A program made the translations under genes and the position numbers. Below are positions 25,993-36,510 of a DNA stretch of 64,000 nt, one piece after another. Numbering within the stretch: the stretch's first letter is position 1; every line of letters begins with the position of its first letter. Source of the DNA: Pseudomonas sp. ICMP 561. Lineage in GTDB: Bacteria > Pseudomonadota > Gammaproteobacteria > Pseudomonadales > Pseudomonadaceae. The notes beneath the pieces are model-generated. The model saw only the letters and a program-made list of their open reading frames with translations, searched no databases and was not told where the DNA came from. The stretch is from assembly GCF_002699985.1 (NCBI RefSeq), contig NZ_LKBT01000012.1, forward strand, positions 367,921 through 431,920. The letters are read 5' to 3'.

Positions 25993-28900
25993 ACCTGTCC
26001 GGTCCTTTCATACGCAGGCCGGTAGCAACCATGCTGCTGAGCCTGGCGATCATGCTGTTGGGCGGCGTCAGTTTCGGCTTGCTGCCCGTCGCACCGCTGC
26101 CAAACATGGATTTCCCGGTCATCGTGGTGTCCGCCAGTTTGCCGGGTGCCAGCCCCGAGATCATGGCATCCAGTGTCGCGACGCCGCTTGAGCGTTCGCT
26201 GGGTTCGATTGCCGGTATCAACACCATGAGCAGTCGTTCGAGCCAGGGGTCCACACGGGTCATCCTGCAATTCGACCTGGACCGCGACATCAACGGCGCG
26301 GCGCGGGAAGTGCAGGCGGCGATCAATGCCTCGCGAAACCTGCTGCCCAGCGGTATGCGAAGCATGCCCACCTACAAAAAGGTCAACCCGTCCCAGGCGC
26401 CGATCATGGTCCTGTCGCTGACGTCCGAGGTGCTGGAGAAGGGCGAACTGTATGACCTGGCGTCAACCATCCTTTCCCAAAGCCTGTCTCAGGTCAGTGG
26501 TGTGGGTGAAGTACAGATCGGCGGCAGCTCGTTGCCTGCGGTACGTATCGAACTTGAGCCGCAGTTGCTTGACCAGTATGGCGTGTCGCTCGATGAGGTG
26601 CGGACGGCGGTCAACAACGCCAACGTCCGTCGTCCGAAAGGGGCAGTGGAAAACTCCCGGTATAACTGGCAGGTTCAGGCCAACGACCAACTGGAAAAAG
26701 CCTCGGATTATGAGTCGTTGATCATCCGTTATCAGGATGGCGCAGCGCTGCGGCTCAAGGATGTCGCGAAAGTCAGCGATGGTGTGGAGAACCGCTACAA
26801 CTCAGGTTTCTTCAACAAAAAACCTGCCGTGCTGCTGGTTATAAACCGGCAGGCGGGGGCCAACATCATTGAAACCGTGGCGCAGATCAAGGCGCAATTG
26901 CCGGCCCTGGAGGCTGTCTTGCCCGCCAGCGCCACGCTGAAGCTGGCGATGGACCGTTCGCCAGTCATCAAGGCGACGCTGCACGAAGCAGAGATGACGC
27001 TGTTGATCGCGGTGATTCTGGTAATCCTCGTGGTGTACCTGTTTCTCGGCAACTTCCGGGCTTCGCTGATCCCGACCCTTGCAGTTCCGGTGTCGCTGGT
27101 AGGCACCTTCGCGATCATGTACCTCTACGGTTTTTCCTTGAATAACCTGTCGCTGATGGCGTTGATTCTGGCCACCGGGCTGGTGGTCGATGACGCCATT
27201 GTGGTCCTGGAAAACATTTCCCGACACATCGATAAAGGCGTTGCCCCGATGCAGGCGGCGTACCTCGGTGCCAAGGAAGTGGGCTTCACGCTGTTGGCCA
27301 TGAACGTGTCGCTGGTGGCGGTGTTCATCTCGATTCTGTTCATGGGCGGGCTGGTGGAAAGCCTGTTCCGCGAGTTCTCCATTACGCTTTCGGCGTCGAT
27401 CATCGTCTCGTTGCTGGTTTCCCTGACACTGACGCCTATGCTGTGCGCGCGCTGGCTCAAGCCGCATGTGCCGGGCAGCGAGAACAGGCTGCAACGCTGG
27501 AGCAACCGGGTCAATGACCGCATGGTGGCAGGCTACGACCGCAGTCTCGGCTGGGTGATGCGTCATCGACGTCTGACGCTGTTGAGCCTGTTGGTCACAG
27601 TGGTAGTCAACGTTGCGTTGTATGTGGTGGTGCCCAAGACATTCCTGCCGACTCAGGACACCGGGCAACTGGTGGGTTTTGTAAGGGGTGATGACGGCCT
27701 TTCGTTCACGGTCATGCAGCCGAAGATGGAAATATTCCGCGATGCGATACTTACCGATCCCGCTGTAGACACGGTGACAGGCTTCATCGGTGGTACCAAC
27801 GGCACCAATAACGCGTTCATGCTGGTGCGGCTCAAGCCCATATCCGAGCGCAAACTCAGCGCCGAACAGGTCGTAGAACGTTTGCGCAAGGAAATGCCCA
27901 AGGTGCCGGGCGGGCGGGTGTTTCTGGCCCCTGATCAGGACTTGCAACTGGGCGGTGGCCGCGAGCAGACCACATCGGCCTATCAATACATTCTGCAAAG
28001 CGGCGATCTGAATGCGTTGCGTGAGTGGTATCCGAAAGTGGTGGCAGCGCTCAAATCCCTGCCGGAGCTGACTGCCATCGATGCCCGGGAAGGACGCGGT
28101 GCCCAGCAGGTCACGTTGCAGGTTGACCGCGACGCCGCCAAACGTCTGGGCATCGACATGGACATGGTTACCGCGGTGCTTAACAACGCCTACAGCCAGC
28201 GTCAGGTGTCGACGATTTACGACAGCCTCAACCAGTACAAAGTGGTGATGGAGGTCAATCCCCGGTTTGCTCAGGACCCGGCGACCCTTGAGCAGGTTCA
28301 GGTGATTACTGCGGACGGCAATCGCGTGCCGCTGTCGAGCATCGCACGCTATGAGCGCAGTCTGGCCGACGACACGGTTTCCCATGACGGTCAGTTTGCT
28401 TCGGAAAACATCTCATTCGATCTGGCCGAAGGCTATAGCCTCGATCAGGCCACAGTTGCCATTGAGCGCGCCGTCGCGGGGGTCGGCTTGCCTTCGGATG
28501 TGATCGCGAAGATGGCCGGTACCGCCGATGCGTTCGCCGCGACCCAGAAAAGCCAGCCGTGGATGATTCTCGGTGCCTTGCTGGCGGTTTATCTGGTGCT
28601 GGGCATCCTGTACGAAAGCTACATTCATCCGCTGACGATTCTGTCCACGCTACCGTCGGCCGGAGTAGGGGCCTTGCTGAGCATTTACGTGCTGGGTTCG
28701 CAATTCAGCCTGATCTCGTTGCTGGGCCTGTTCCTTCTGATTGGGGTCGTGAAGAAAAACGCGATCATGATGATTGACCTCGCGCTGCAACTTGAGCGCG
28801 ACAGTGGCATGAGTCCCGAAGCGTCGATTCGCGCCGCCTGCCTGCAGCGTCTACGGCCTATTCTGATGACGACCATGGCAGCCATACTCGGGGCTCTGCC

Positions 28901-29096
28901 GCTGCTGTTGAGCACAGCGGATGGCGCTGAAATGCGTCGTCCACTGGGTCTGTGCATCATCGGCGGTCTGGTGTTCAGCCAGGTCCTGACCCTTTACACC
29001 ACCCCGGTGGTTTACCTCTATCTCGACCGTTTACGCCATCGTTTCAATAAATGGCGTGGCGTGCGCACCGATGCCGCTCTGGAAACTCCGCTATGA
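25989..29096 (+). CDS. muxC: RND efflux permease MuxC (MdtC-like)
   Basis: A 1035-residue permease homologous to MuxB along its whole length, with matching landmarks [15 protein letters not shown] and [15 protein letters not shown]. The pair is expected to act as a heteromultimer with MuxA and OpmB; in P. aeruginosa the system exports aminocoumarins, macrolides and related drugs. The start overlaps the muxB stop (ATGA), and the stop overlaps opmB. No TetR or two-component regulator gene adjoins the operon here. Confidence 0.92.
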   Translation: MNLSGPFIRRPVATMLLSLAIMLLGGVSFGLLPVAPLPNMDFPVIVVSASLPGASPEIMASSVATPLERSLGSIAGINTMSSRSSQGSTRVILQFDLDRDINGAAREVQAAINASRNLLPSGMRSMPTYKKVNPSQAPIMVLSLTSEVLEKGELYDLASTILSQSLSQVSGVGEVQIGGSSLPAVRIELEPQLLDQYGVSLDEVRTAVNNANVRRPKGAVENSRYNWQVQANDQLEKASDYESLIIRYQDGAALRLKDVAKVSDGVENRYNSGFFNKKPAVLLVINRQAGANIIETVAQIKAQLPALEAVLPASATLKLAMDRSPVIKATLHEAEMTLLIAVILVILVVYLFLGNFRASLIPTLAVPVSLVGTFAIMYLYGFSLNNLSLMALILATGLVVDDAIVVLENISRHIDKGVAPMQAAYLGAKEVGFTLLAMNVSLVAVFISILFMGGLVESLFREFSITLSASIIVSLLVSLTLTPMLCARWLKPHVPGSENRLQRWSNRVNDRMVAGYDRSLGWVMRHRRLTLLSLLVTVVVNVALYVVVPKTFLPTQDTGQLVGFVRGDDGLSFTVMQPKMEIFRDAILTDPAVDTVTGFIGGTNGTNNAFMLVRLKPISERKLSAEQVVERLRKEMPKVPGGRVFLAPDQDLQLGGGREQTTSAYQYILQSGDLNALREWYPKVVAALKSLPELTAIDAREGRGAQQVTLQVDRDAAKRLGIDMDMVTAVLNNAYSQRQVSTIYDSLNQYKVVMEVNPRFAQDPATLEQVQVITADGNRVPLSSIARYERSLADDTVSHDGQFASENISFDLAEGYSLDQATVAIERAVAGVGLPSDVIAKMAGTADAFAATQKSQPWMILGALLAVYLVLGILYESYIHPLTILSTLPSAGVGALLSIYVLGSQFSLISLLGLFLLIGVVKKNAIMMIDLALQLERDSGMSPEASIRAACLQRLRPILMTTMAAILGALPLLLSTADGAEMRRPLGLCIIGGLVFSQVLTLYTTPVVYLYLDRLRHRFNKWRGVRTDAALETPL

Positions 29097-30571
29097 CCGC
29101 ACAGCAGAAGATCAAATCCTTCAAACACCGGCCTGGACGCACGCTGTGTCTGGCGTTGTGTGCTGCGCTATTGAGTGCCTGCGCGGTCGGCCCGGATTAT
29201 CAAAAGCCTGAAATGCCGACGCCTGCGCAGTTCAAGGCGGCTGAAGGCTGGACCCAGGCTGCGCCCAGTGATGCGATGGCCCGGGGCGCCTGGTGGGAGG
29301 TTTACGGCGACACGCAACTCAATGGCCTGGTAGAGAAACTCAACAGCTCCAACCAGACCGTCGCCCAGTACGAGGCTCAATACCGTCAGGCCAGGGCGCT
29401 GGTTCGCAGTTCTCGCGGGGCGTTCTTCCCGACTCTCGATTTCTCCGCTGGCAAAACCCGTTCAAGCCAGGGCACAGGCAGCAGCAGTTCGAGCCTGAGC
29501 AGTTCCAGCAGCGGTATTCGTGACACGTACAACACGCAGTTGGGCGTGAGCTGGGAAGCCGATATCTGGGGCAAGTTGCGCCGCGGACTGGAAGCCGACA
29601 CTGCCAGCGCCCAGGCCAGTCTTGGCGACCTCGCTGCCATGCGGTTGAGCCTGCAATCAGAGTTAGTGCAGAACTACCTGCAACTGCGGGTGATTGACGA
29701 GCAAAAGCGCTTGCTGGAGGCCACTGTCGAAGCATATCAGCGCTCATTGACGCTGACCCAGAATCAATACCGCGCGGGTATTTCCGGGCGTGACTCTGTC
29801 GCACAGGCGCAAACCCAGCTGAAAAGTACGCAGGCTGATCTTATTGATCTGGTCTGGCAGCGTGCGCAGTTCGAGAACGCTATTGCCGTGCTGATGGGGC
29901 AGGCCCCGGCGGACTTTAATCTGGCGGCCAGCACCTCTATTCCGGCGCTACCAGCGATTCCACTGGAGTTGCCCTCGCAGCTGCTTGAGCGTCGCCCGGA
30001 TATCGCCGCGGCCGAGCGTTCGGTGATGGCCGCCAACGCCAACATCGGGATCGCCAAGGCGGCGTATTACCCGGACCTCACCCTGAGCATGAGCGGTGGT
30101 TACAGCAGCAGTACATTCTCCAACTGGATCACCTTGCCCAATCGTTTCTGGTCGGTGGGCCCACAGCTGGCGATGACGCTGTTCGATGGCGGTCAGCGTT
30201 CGGCAGAAGTGGACCGCACCGAAGCGGTGTACGACCAGACCGTGGCGCAGTATCGGCAGACTGTCCTGACTGGCTTTCAGGAAGTGGAAAATTACCTGAC
30301 CCAGCTGAAAGTCTATGAGGACGAAGCCAGCGTGCGCGCCGAGGCACTGGACGCTGCCCGTGAATCTCTGCGCCTGACCAGCAATCAGTACAAGGCTGGC
30401 CTCATTGGTTACCTGGACGTGGTCAACGTCCAGGCCACCGCCCTGAGCAATGAGCGCAGCGTGCTGACCTTGCTGCAAAGTCGTCTGATTGCCAGTGTTC
30501 AACTGATCGCTGCACTGGGCGGTGGATGGGATGCGCAGAGTGGTCTGGATATGCAGGCGGACAAGGATTGA
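29093..30571 (+). CDS. opmB: Outer-membrane efflux channel OpmB (NodT family)
   Basis: A 492-residue TolC-like lipoprotein channel. The signal peptide ends in a lipobox (LLSACAVGPDYQKP), so Cys is lipidated. Two OEP repeats follow, with the usual VGPDY start, DIWGKLRRGLE in the first repeat, and LLERRPDIAAAE and GLIGYLDVVNVQ in the second. A serine-rich stretch (SSQGTGSSSSSLSSSSSG, about residues 122-140) is unusual for an extracellular loop. The ATG at 29093 overlaps the muxC stop. It closes the efflux operon; no clear terminator is visible. Confidence 0.9.
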   Translation: MTAQQKIKSFKHRPGRTLCLALCAALLSACAVGPDYQKPEMPTPAQFKAAEGWTQAAPSDAMARGAWWEVYGDTQLNGLVEKLNSSNQTVAQYEAQYRQARALVRSSRGAFFPTLDFSAGKTRSSQGTGSSSSSLSSSSSGIRDTYNTQLGVSWEADIWGKLRRGLEADTASAQASLGDLAAMRLSLQSELVQNYLQLRVIDEQKRLLEATVEAYQRSLTLTQNQYRAGISGRDSVAQAQTQLKSTQADLIDLVWQRAQFENAIAVLMGQAPADFNLAASTSIPALPAIPLELPSQLLERRPDIAAAERSVMAANANIGIAKAAYYPDLTLSMSGGYSSSTFSNWITLPNRFWSVGPQLAMTLFDGGQRSAEVDRTEAVYDQTVAQYRQTVLTGFQEVENYLTQLKVYEDEASVRAEALDAARESLRLTSNQYKAGLIGYLDVVNVQATALSNERSVLTLLQSRLIASVQLIAALGGGWDAQSGLDMQADKD

Positions 30572-30898
30572 GGGGACTGATTTTGCTCTGGTTATTCAAA
30601 GAGTGTGAATTCGAATGCGATCAAGCTGTGGGGGCAGAGCTTGATCTGGGCGGCATCTCGGCGATAAACGATAACGCGGAATGTCTCTAAGCTGCGTCTC
30701 ATGCATCGCGGGCAAGCCCGGCTCCCACAAGGGATATGCGCCCACTCGTTCCAACAATAAATCCGTTACTTTAAAACACCAGCTGATGGCTATGCGCCAT
30801 ATTTTCGACGAGTGACCGCCACAACCCATTGAACAAACGGTAGAATCGGGTTTTTGACTGGGCATGGATACGCTCATTTATCCAGGTCGCGGTCATCC
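30572..30898. other. Intergenic gap between opmB and the MHYT protein gene
   Basis: No gene was found. The gap holds a single REP half-element (30706-30732) and the presumed promoter of the next gene. Confidence 0.5.
30706..30732. repeat. Single REP unit, GCGGGCAAGC family
   Basis: TCGCGGGCAAGCCCGGCTCC followed by CACAAGG matches the arms at 44484-44613. Only a decayed partner arm is visible upstream (near 30628-30650). Confidence 0.7.
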
Positions 30899-32986
30899 AT
30901 GCTGATTGGCAGTTACACCTCGTCGTTGGTTCTGGTTTCAGTTTTCGTCGCTATCCTCGCTTCCTACACCGCACTTGATCTTGCCGGGCGTATCGCGTCT
31001 GCGAAAGGCCGGGCCGCTGCCTTCTGGATGTTCGGCGGTGCCTGTTCCATGGGCGTTGGTATCTGGTCCATGCACTTTATTGGCATGCTCGCCTTTGACC
31101 TGCCGATAGAGCTGGCCTTCGATCTCCCCATCACGTCTCTTTCCCTGCTGATTGCGGTCCTGTCTTCAGGATTTGCCCTGTGGTTGGTCAGCCAGCCGCA
31201 GCTGCCTCTGTCAGTGCTGGCCCTGGGGGCTTTGTTCATGGGCGCAGGCATCAGTGCCATGCACTACACCGGCATGGCCTCGCTTCGTATGTATCCCGGA
31301 ATCACCTACGACCCCGCCACGGTGCTGGCCTCACTGGCTATTGCCGTTGCCGCCTCGGCCGCTGCCCTCTGGATTGCCTTTCGCTTGCGCCGACAGACGC
31401 CCCATGTACGCCTGGCCCGTGGTGCAGCGGCGGTGGTGATGGGTATGGCCATTGTCGGCATGCATTACACCGGCATGGCGGCGGCAGGATTTTCCGAGGA
31501 CAGCTACTGCGGCGCACTCGCTGACGGCATTCGCTACAACGGCCTGTTCTCGCTGGTATTAGTGGGAAGTCTCGCGGTGCTGACCTTCACCTTGCTGACG
31601 TCGATACTGGATGCAAGGCTTGAGGCAAGGACTGCCGAGCTGTCGCAGTCCCTGATCCAGGTCAACCGTGAGCTGCAGCATCTGGCACTGCATGACACAT
31701 TGACGGGTTTGCCGAATCGGGTGTTGCTGGCGGAGCGGATTGAGGAGGCCATGCAGCGCGTTGACGCGAAAGGCGGTGGTTTCGCCCTGATGTTCATGGA
31801 TCTGGATGGCTTCAAACCCGTCAACGATGCCTTTGGTCATCATGTTGGCGATCAACTGCTGCGGGATGTGGGTTTGCGTTTGCGGGCCAACCTGCATCGT
31901 CGGGATACTCTGGCGCGGATCGGTGGCGATGAGTTCGTTCTGCTGGTGGATGTGGAGGATATTCATGATGCGCCCTGTATCGCTGCACGTCAGGTCGATG
32001 TGATTGCACAGCCGTTTCATATTGCCGATCAACTGTTGCAGATATCCGTCAGCATTGGCATCGCGCTTTATCCAGGCTGCGGACAGACTCAGGAAGAGCT
32101 ACTGATGAACGCCGATGCCGCGATGTACCACGCCAAGGCAGCGGGTAAAAATGGCTACAGCTTCTTTGATCCGAGTATGAATACCAACGCGCGCAATCAG
32201 TTGGAGCTGTTGCAGGAACTGCGTGTTGCGATCAAGTACAAGCATTTCAGTCTTTACTATCAACCCAAATTCGATGCTGTCAGCGGTGAGCCGATGGGGG
32301 CCGAAGCGCTGTTGCGCTGGAATCACCCGCAAAAGGGGCTGCTGTTGCCCGATGCCTTCATGGGCCTGGCCGAAAAGACCGGGCTGATTGTCAGTATCGG
32401 TGAATGGGTACTGGACGAAGCCTGTCGCCAGATGCGTATCTGGGCGGACATGGGTTATGGCCACTGGCGTGTCGCGGTGAATCTTTCGACGCTTCAGTTC
32501 TGTCATTCCAGCCTTGTGGAAACCGTTGCCAAAGCGCTCGAACTGCACCGCTTGCCGGCCAATAACCTGACCCTGGAAATCACCGAAACCACGGCCATGA
32601 GCGACACTGAGGCGAGCATCAGCGTATTGCAAAAGTTATCGGAAATGGGCGTCGACCTGTCCATTGACGATTTCGGCACGGGCTATTCGAGCCTGATGTA
32701 TCTCAAGCGACTGCCTGCCAATGAACTGAAGATTGATCGTGGCTTCGTTCGTGATCTTGAGCATGACAGTGACGATGCAGCGATCATCTCGGCCATCGTC
32801 GCAGTAGGGCAGGCGCTGAATCTGCGGATCGTTGCCGAAGGGATCGAGACGGACCGTCAGCAGAGTTTCCTGACGCGTCTGGGCTGTGATGCACTGCAGG
32901 GTTATCTGCTAGGCCATCCACAACCTGCCGAACGCTTCATGGCTGACATCCATGCGGCAAGAGGCGCTACCGTTCTGGCAGGCTGA
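30899..32986 (+). CDS. MHYT-GGDEF-EAL c-di-GMP protein (MucR/NbdA type)
   Basis: A 695-residue inner-membrane signalling protein. The N-terminal MHYT sensor domain (about 1-250) has seven predicted helices with SMHFIGM, AMHYTGM and GMHYTGM, the proposed copper/gas-binding motifs. A GGDEF domain follows with an intact ARIGGDEFVLL. The inhibitory I-site position reads HRRD instead of RxxD. The C-terminal EAL domain has AEALLRW and IDDFGTGYSSL, so phosphodiesterase activity is plausible. MucR in P. aeruginosa has the same architecture and feeds c-di-GMP to alginate synthesis. The ATG at 30899 follows AGGTCGCGG. It is a single gene. Confidence 0.9.
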   Translation: MLIGSYTSSLVLVSVFVAILASYTALDLAGRIASAKGRAAAFWMFGGACSMGVGIWSMHFIGMLAFDLPIELAFDLPITSLSLLIAVLSSGFALWLVSQPQLPLSVLALGALFMGAGISAMHYTGMASLRMYPGITYDPATVLASLAIAVAASAAALWIAFRLRRQTPHVRLARGAAAVVMGMAIVGMHYTGMAAAGFSEDSYCGALADGIRYNGLFSLVLVGSLAVLTFTLLTSILDARLEARTAELSQSLIQVNRELQHLALHDTLTGLPNRVLLAERIEEAMQRVDAKGGGFALMFMDLDGFKPVNDAFGHHVGDQLLRDVGLRLRANLHRRDTLARIGGDEFVLLVDVEDIHDAPCIAARQVDVIAQPFHIADQLLQISVSIGIALYPGCGQTQEELLMNADAAMYHAKAAGKNGYSFFDPSMNTNARNQLELLQELRVAIKYKHFSLYYQPKFDAVSGEPMGAEALLRWNHPQKGLLLPDAFMGLAEKTGLIVSIGEWVLDEACRQMRIWADMGYGHWRVAVNLSTLQFCHSSLVETVAKALELHRLPANNLTLEITETTAMSDTEASISVLQKLSEMGVDLSIDDFGTGYSSLMYLKRLPANELKIDRGFVRDLEHDSDDAAIISAIVAVGQALNLRIVAEGIETDRQQSFLTRLGCDALQGYLLGHPQPAERFMADIHAARGATVLAG

Positions 32987-33040
32987 CTGGTAGTCTTCGA
33001 GCAATTTCTGACACCTCGCTGTCGCTAAGTAAACACGGAC

Positions 33041-33133
33041 CCTGTAGGAGTGAGCTTGCTCGCGATTCGATTTCATGGTTAACGAATTTATCGCTTTATC
33101 TGACGCCATCGCGAGCAAGCTCACTCCTACAGG
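33041..33133. repeat. REP inverted repeat, GTAGGAGTGAGCTTGCTCGCGA family
   Basis: Perfect 25-base arms at 33041-33065 and 33109-33133. A related element lies at 48129-48219. Confidence 0.92.
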
Positions 33134-33245
33134 CCAATGGCTGCCTCAATGCAGCGCCGTGTCAGCTCTCACGGCAAATGCATTTCAATTCAGAGTACTG
33201 AGTTTCGTTTGATCAGCGTCATGCGTACCTCTACAGGAGACATTT

Positions 33246-33992
33246 ATGGATAAAGTTCTCATCATCACCGGTGGCTCACGAGGTATCGGTGCCGCCACTG
33301 CTTTACTTGCCGCAGCACAAGGCTATCGAATCTGCATCAACTACCACTCCGATCATCAGGCCGCCGAAACGACCTGTGAGAAGGTCCGGGCCATGGGCGC
33401 TTCGGTGATGGCCGTTCAGGCTGACGTCAGCAATGAAGATGAAATCATTCGCCTGTTCGCCCGGGTCGATGCCGAGTTCGGGCCTGTGACCCATCTGGTC
33501 AACAACGCTGCAACAGTTGCCCATGCCTCTCGTGTCGAAGAACTGACCGAATTCCGTTTGCTGAAAATGATGATGACCAATGTGGTCGGTCCGATCCTGT
33601 GCAGCAAACACGCGCTGCTGCGCATGTCCCCGCGGCATGGCGGTAAAGGCGGCAGCATCGTCAATGTGTCCTCGGTCGCGTCGCGTCTTGGCTCCCCCGG
33701 TGAATACGTCGACTATGCAGCCTCCAAGGGCGCGCTCGACACCTTCACCACGGGCCTGGCTCGAGAAGTGGCAGGCGAGGGCATTCGCGTCAACGCCGTT
33801 CGACCGGGTTATATTTTCACTGACTTCCACGCCCTGAGCGGTGATCCCTACCGGGTCAGCAAACTGGAATCCGGTATCCCCATGGGCCGTGGCGGCGTCG
33901 CCGAAGAAGTTGCTGAAGCAATTGTCTGGCTGCTGTCAGAGAAAGCGTCGTATGCGACCGGCACATTCATTGATCTGGGTGGTGGTCGCTGA
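33246..33992 (+). CDS. SDR family NAD(P)-dependent oxidoreductase
   Basis: A 248-residue classical short-chain dehydrogenase: the dinucleotide motif TGGSRGIGAA, NNAATV, the catalytic Ser in VNVSSVASR and the YAASK Tyr-Lys pair, then RPGYIFTDFH. It ends in FIDLGGGR. The ATG at 33246 follows ACAGGAGAC. The substrate is unknown; glucose-1-dehydrogenase-like members exist but nothing here fixes the reaction. It converges with the MocR-type regulator gene. Confidence 0.88.
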   Translation: MDKVLIITGGSRGIGAATALLAAAQGYRICINYHSDHQAAETTCEKVRAMGASVMAVQADVSNEDEIIRLFARVDAEFGPVTHLVNNAATVAHASRVEELTEFRLLKMMMTNVVGPILCSKHALLRMSPRHGGKGGSIVNVSSVASRLGSPGEYVDYAASKGALDTFTTGLAREVAGEGIRVNAVRPGYIFTDFHALSGDPYRVSKLESGIPMGRGGVAEEVAEAIVWLLSEKASYATGTFIDLGGGR

Positions 33993-33997
33993 TCTGT

Positions 33998-35455
33998 TCA
34001 GCTCGCAAGCAGTGAGTGAATGATCCGTCCAAGGGTTTGCATGGCTTTATCCGACGCGTCGTTCCAGGCGCCGCCGTAATTCAATCGAATGCAGTGGCGG
34101 AAACGTCGGGTCGGAGAAAAGATCGGGCCCGGCGCGATGCTGACTCCCTGAGTCAGCGCTGTCTTGAATACCTGCAATGAATCGACTTGCTCTGGCAGTT
34201 CCAGCCACAGGAAGTAGCCGCCCTCTGGCCGACTGACTCGGGTCTGTGCCGGAAAGTAGCGCGCAATGGCCCCCAGCATCGCCCGTTGCTGATCCTCAAG
34301 GGCGTAGCGCAGTTTGCGCAAATGCCGGTCATAACCGCCGTGCTGCAGATAGTCAGCAATCGCCGCCTGGGCGGGCATCGATGCGCAGAGCGATGTCATC
34401 AGCTTCAGGCGTTCGATTTTCTGCGCATAGCGCCCGGCCGCCACCCAGCCGATCCGGTAACCGGGGGCGAGGCTCTTGGCAAACGAACCGCAGTGCAACA
34501 CCAGACCTTCCGTATCAAACGCCTTGGCCGGTCTGGGTGCGTGAGGACCGTAATACAACTCGGCATAGACATCGTCTTCAATCAGCGGCACCTGATGTTC
34601 GCGCAACAGCTCGACCAGCCCTTGTTTACGGGCTTGAGGTACCAGCGCGCCGGTGGGGTTCTGAAAGCTGGTCATGCACCAGCAGGCCTTGATGGGGTGG
34701 CGCTGCAGTGTCTGCGCGAGGATGTCCAGGTCGATGCCGTCTCGAGGATGAACCGGAATTTCCACCGCCTTGAGCTTGAGGCGCTCCAGCACCTGCAGGC
34801 AGGCGTAAAAAGCCGGCGCTTCGATGGCAACCAGATCACCCGGCTCAGTGACGGCCTGCAGGCAAAGGTTTAGGGCTTCCAGTGCGCCGTTGGTGATCAG
34901 CAGTTCTTCCATGGGCAGTGTCAGCCCACCAATCCTGTAACGCAGGGCAATCTGTTGCCGCAGTTGTGGATGGCCCGGAGACATGTCGGTGACCACCATC
35001 CGCGGGTCCATGTCCCGGCTGGCGCTGGCCAGTGATCGCGACAAGCGCTGCATAGGAAACAGCATCGGGCTGGGGAACGCTGAGCCAAAAGGCACTGTGT
35101 CGGGGTCTTTGATAGAGCTGAGCACCGAGAAGACCAGTTCGCTGACATCCACTTCAGTGGATTCGCCCACTTGAGCGTCTTTCAGCGGTTCGTTGAAGCT
35201 GTGGCCGGGTTGATCCAGCGCCTTTGGGTTGACGAAATAACCGGAGCGGGGCCGTGCACTGATCAACCCTCGGCGCTCCAGCAGGTAATAGGCCTGGAAC
35301 ACGGTTGACGGGCTGATGCCGTGGGTCTGGCTCGCATAGCGTACCGACGGCACACGCTGCCCGGGGGCCAGAACGCCAGTCCGGATCAGCTCGGCGATGG
35401 TGTCGGCATACTTCTCGTAGCGCTTCATGGCATCTCGCGGGCTCTGTTCGATCAT
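33998..35455 (-). CDS. MocR-type regulator: GntR HTH fused to PLP aminotransferase domain
   Basis: A 485-residue protein. The N-terminal GntR winged helix (about 10-80) shows IRTGVLAPGQRVPSVRYAS and GISPSTVFQAYYLLERRGLI. The rest is a fold-type-I aminotransferase with ITNGALEALNLC, SFQNPTG and the PLP-lysine region HCGSFAKSLAPGYRIGW. MocR proteins usually regulate the neighbouring gene in response to PLP or an amine. The convergent SDR gene is the nearest neighbour, but its promoter is distant. The start could be the ATG at 35455 or 35428. Confidence 0.88.
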   Translation of the reverse strand: MIEQSPRDAMKRYEKYADTIAELIRTGVLAPGQRVPSVRYASQTHGISPSTVFQAYYLLERRGLISARPRSGYFVNPKALDQPGHSFNEPLKDAQVGESTEVDVSELVFSVLSSIKDPDTVPFGSAFPSPMLFPMQRLSRSLASASRDMDPRMVVTDMSPGHPQLRQQIALRYRIGGLTLPMEELLITNGALEALNLCLQAVTEPGDLVAIEAPAFYACLQVLERLKLKAVEIPVHPRDGIDLDILAQTLQRHPIKACWCMTSFQNPTGALVPQARKQGLVELLREHQVPLIEDDVYAELYYGPHAPRPAKAFDTEGLVLHCGSFAKSLAPGYRIGWVAAGRYAQKIERLKLMTSLCASMPAQAAIADYLQHGGYDRHLRKLRYALEDQQRAMLGAIARYFPAQTRVSRPEGGYFLWLELPEQVDSLQVFKTALTQGVSIAPGPIFSPTRRFRHCIRLNYGGAWNDASDKAMQTLGRIIHSLLAS

Positions 35456-35793
35456 GTCGGACGCTCATATCTACGGCTTGGCGGATAGCCATAGGGTGAG
35501 CGGCGGAGGGAATGGAGAACAGCGTCAGCTTAACGATAAAAAACCGGATCAGATAGCGGGTGACTGCTGCACTCTTGCAGAGTGCTGCTGTCCATTTTCG
35601 GTAGATGCTGCTGTGTTTTTGACTGCACCTCTAATGATCAACACCGATCCGTAGGACTGGCTTTAGCCGGGAGAGGGCCTGCACATTCAGCAAATGTTTT
35701 GGTCAGGAATGCAGCTCTCCCGGCTAAAGCCAGTCCTACGGGCGAGGCGTAAAAATACTGTAGCGTTCCGTACATGAACTCCAAGGAGCAACA
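35456..35793. other. Divergent intergenic gap
   Basis: No gene was seen between the MocR-type gene and mgtC-like gene. A REP element occupies 35649-35741; the rest should hold both promoters. Confidence 0.5.
35649..35741. repeat. REP inverted repeat, GTAGGACTGGCTTTAGCC family
   Basis: Perfect 27-base arms at 35649-35675 and 35715-35741, a variant of the 11044 family with T for C in the arm. Confidence 0.92.
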
Positions 35794-36324
35794 ATGACCG
35801 CATGGTGGCAAGAAGTCTGGGTAACGCTGCAATCCGAATTCTCCGATATCACTGATGCCTCACAGTTGACCCGGATCACGGTTCGCCTCACGCTCGCGGC
35901 CTTGCTGGGCGGGATTCTGGGGTTTGAACGGGAACACAAGGGCAAAGCTGCCGGGGTACGTACGCACATGCTGGTGGCCATGGGGGCGGCTTTATTTGTC
36001 CTGGCTCCGCACATGGCGGGTGCTGATGACGCTGCGCTTAGCCGGGTCATTCAAGGCATCGTCGCCGGGATTGGCTTTCTGGGTGCCGGAACGATCCTAA
36101 AGGACCGCGCGCAACATACTGATCAGGTCAAGGGCCTGACCACGTCGGCAGGGTTGTGGATGACCGCCGCGATCGGAATCGCGGCGGGGATGGGGCGTGA
36201 GGCTACAGCGGTATTAAGTACCATCCTGGCGTTGGGAATCCTGAACCTGATGCCCATTGTCGTCGGCAAGATTGACCCGGCAGAAGACAATCCAGACAAA
36301 AAGGACGGTTCGGAAAAACCCTGA
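35794..36324 (+). CDS. MgtC/SapB family membrane protein
   Basis: A 176-residue MgtC-family protein. Helices include LTLAALLGGILGFEREHKGK and HMLVAMGAALFVLA, and the signature GAGTILKDRAQHTDQVKGLTTSA is present across residues about 98-120. The C-terminal ACT-like part of long MgtC is absent, so this is the short form. MgtC proteins support survival at low magnesium and in host cells. The ATG follows AAGGAG. The N-terminal WWQEVW region is membrane-associated. Confidence 0.85.
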   Translation: MTAWWQEVWVTLQSEFSDITDASQLTRITVRLTLAALLGGILGFEREHKGKAAGVRTHMLVAMGAALFVLAPHMAGADDAALSRVIQGIVAGIGFLGAGTILKDRAQHTDQVKGLTTSAGLWMTAAIGIAAGMGREATAVLSTILALGILNLMPIVVGKIDPAEDNPDKKDGSEKP

Positions 36325-36333
36325 TAAGCAAAT

Positions 36334-36510
36334 CTATTCAGGGAAGTCCTCGCCCAACACAGCCGGTGGCTCGTTCGGCGGCGGGTCACCTATAGGGCCT
36401 GGCGTTACCTCGGGTGGAGTCGAGGGCGGCTCCTGATCGGGTGGGGGCTCAGGCAAGGCTGGATCATCGATCATCGGATCGGGGGTTTCAGCTGGGACAG
36501 GAATGCTCAT
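36334..36510 (-). CDS. Short proline-rich hypothetical protein (58 aa)
   Basis: The ATG at 36510 follows AGAGGTGACGCCA, a clear ribosome binding site, and gives 58 residues rich in Pro, Glu and Asp (PEPPPDQEPPSTPPEV). It has no membrane or known domain and is probably disordered. It converges on the MgtC gene nine bases away. Similar short Pro-rich frames occur in Pseudomonas; the function is unknown. Confidence 0.55.
   Translation of the reverse strand: MSIPVPAETPDPMIDDPALPEPPPDQEPPSTPPEVTPGPIGDPPPNEPPAVLGEDFPE

Noticed and set aside
26802..28385. 527-codon open frame on the minus strand
   Set aside because: Antisense of muxC; extremely His/Arg/Gln-rich and without a start region.
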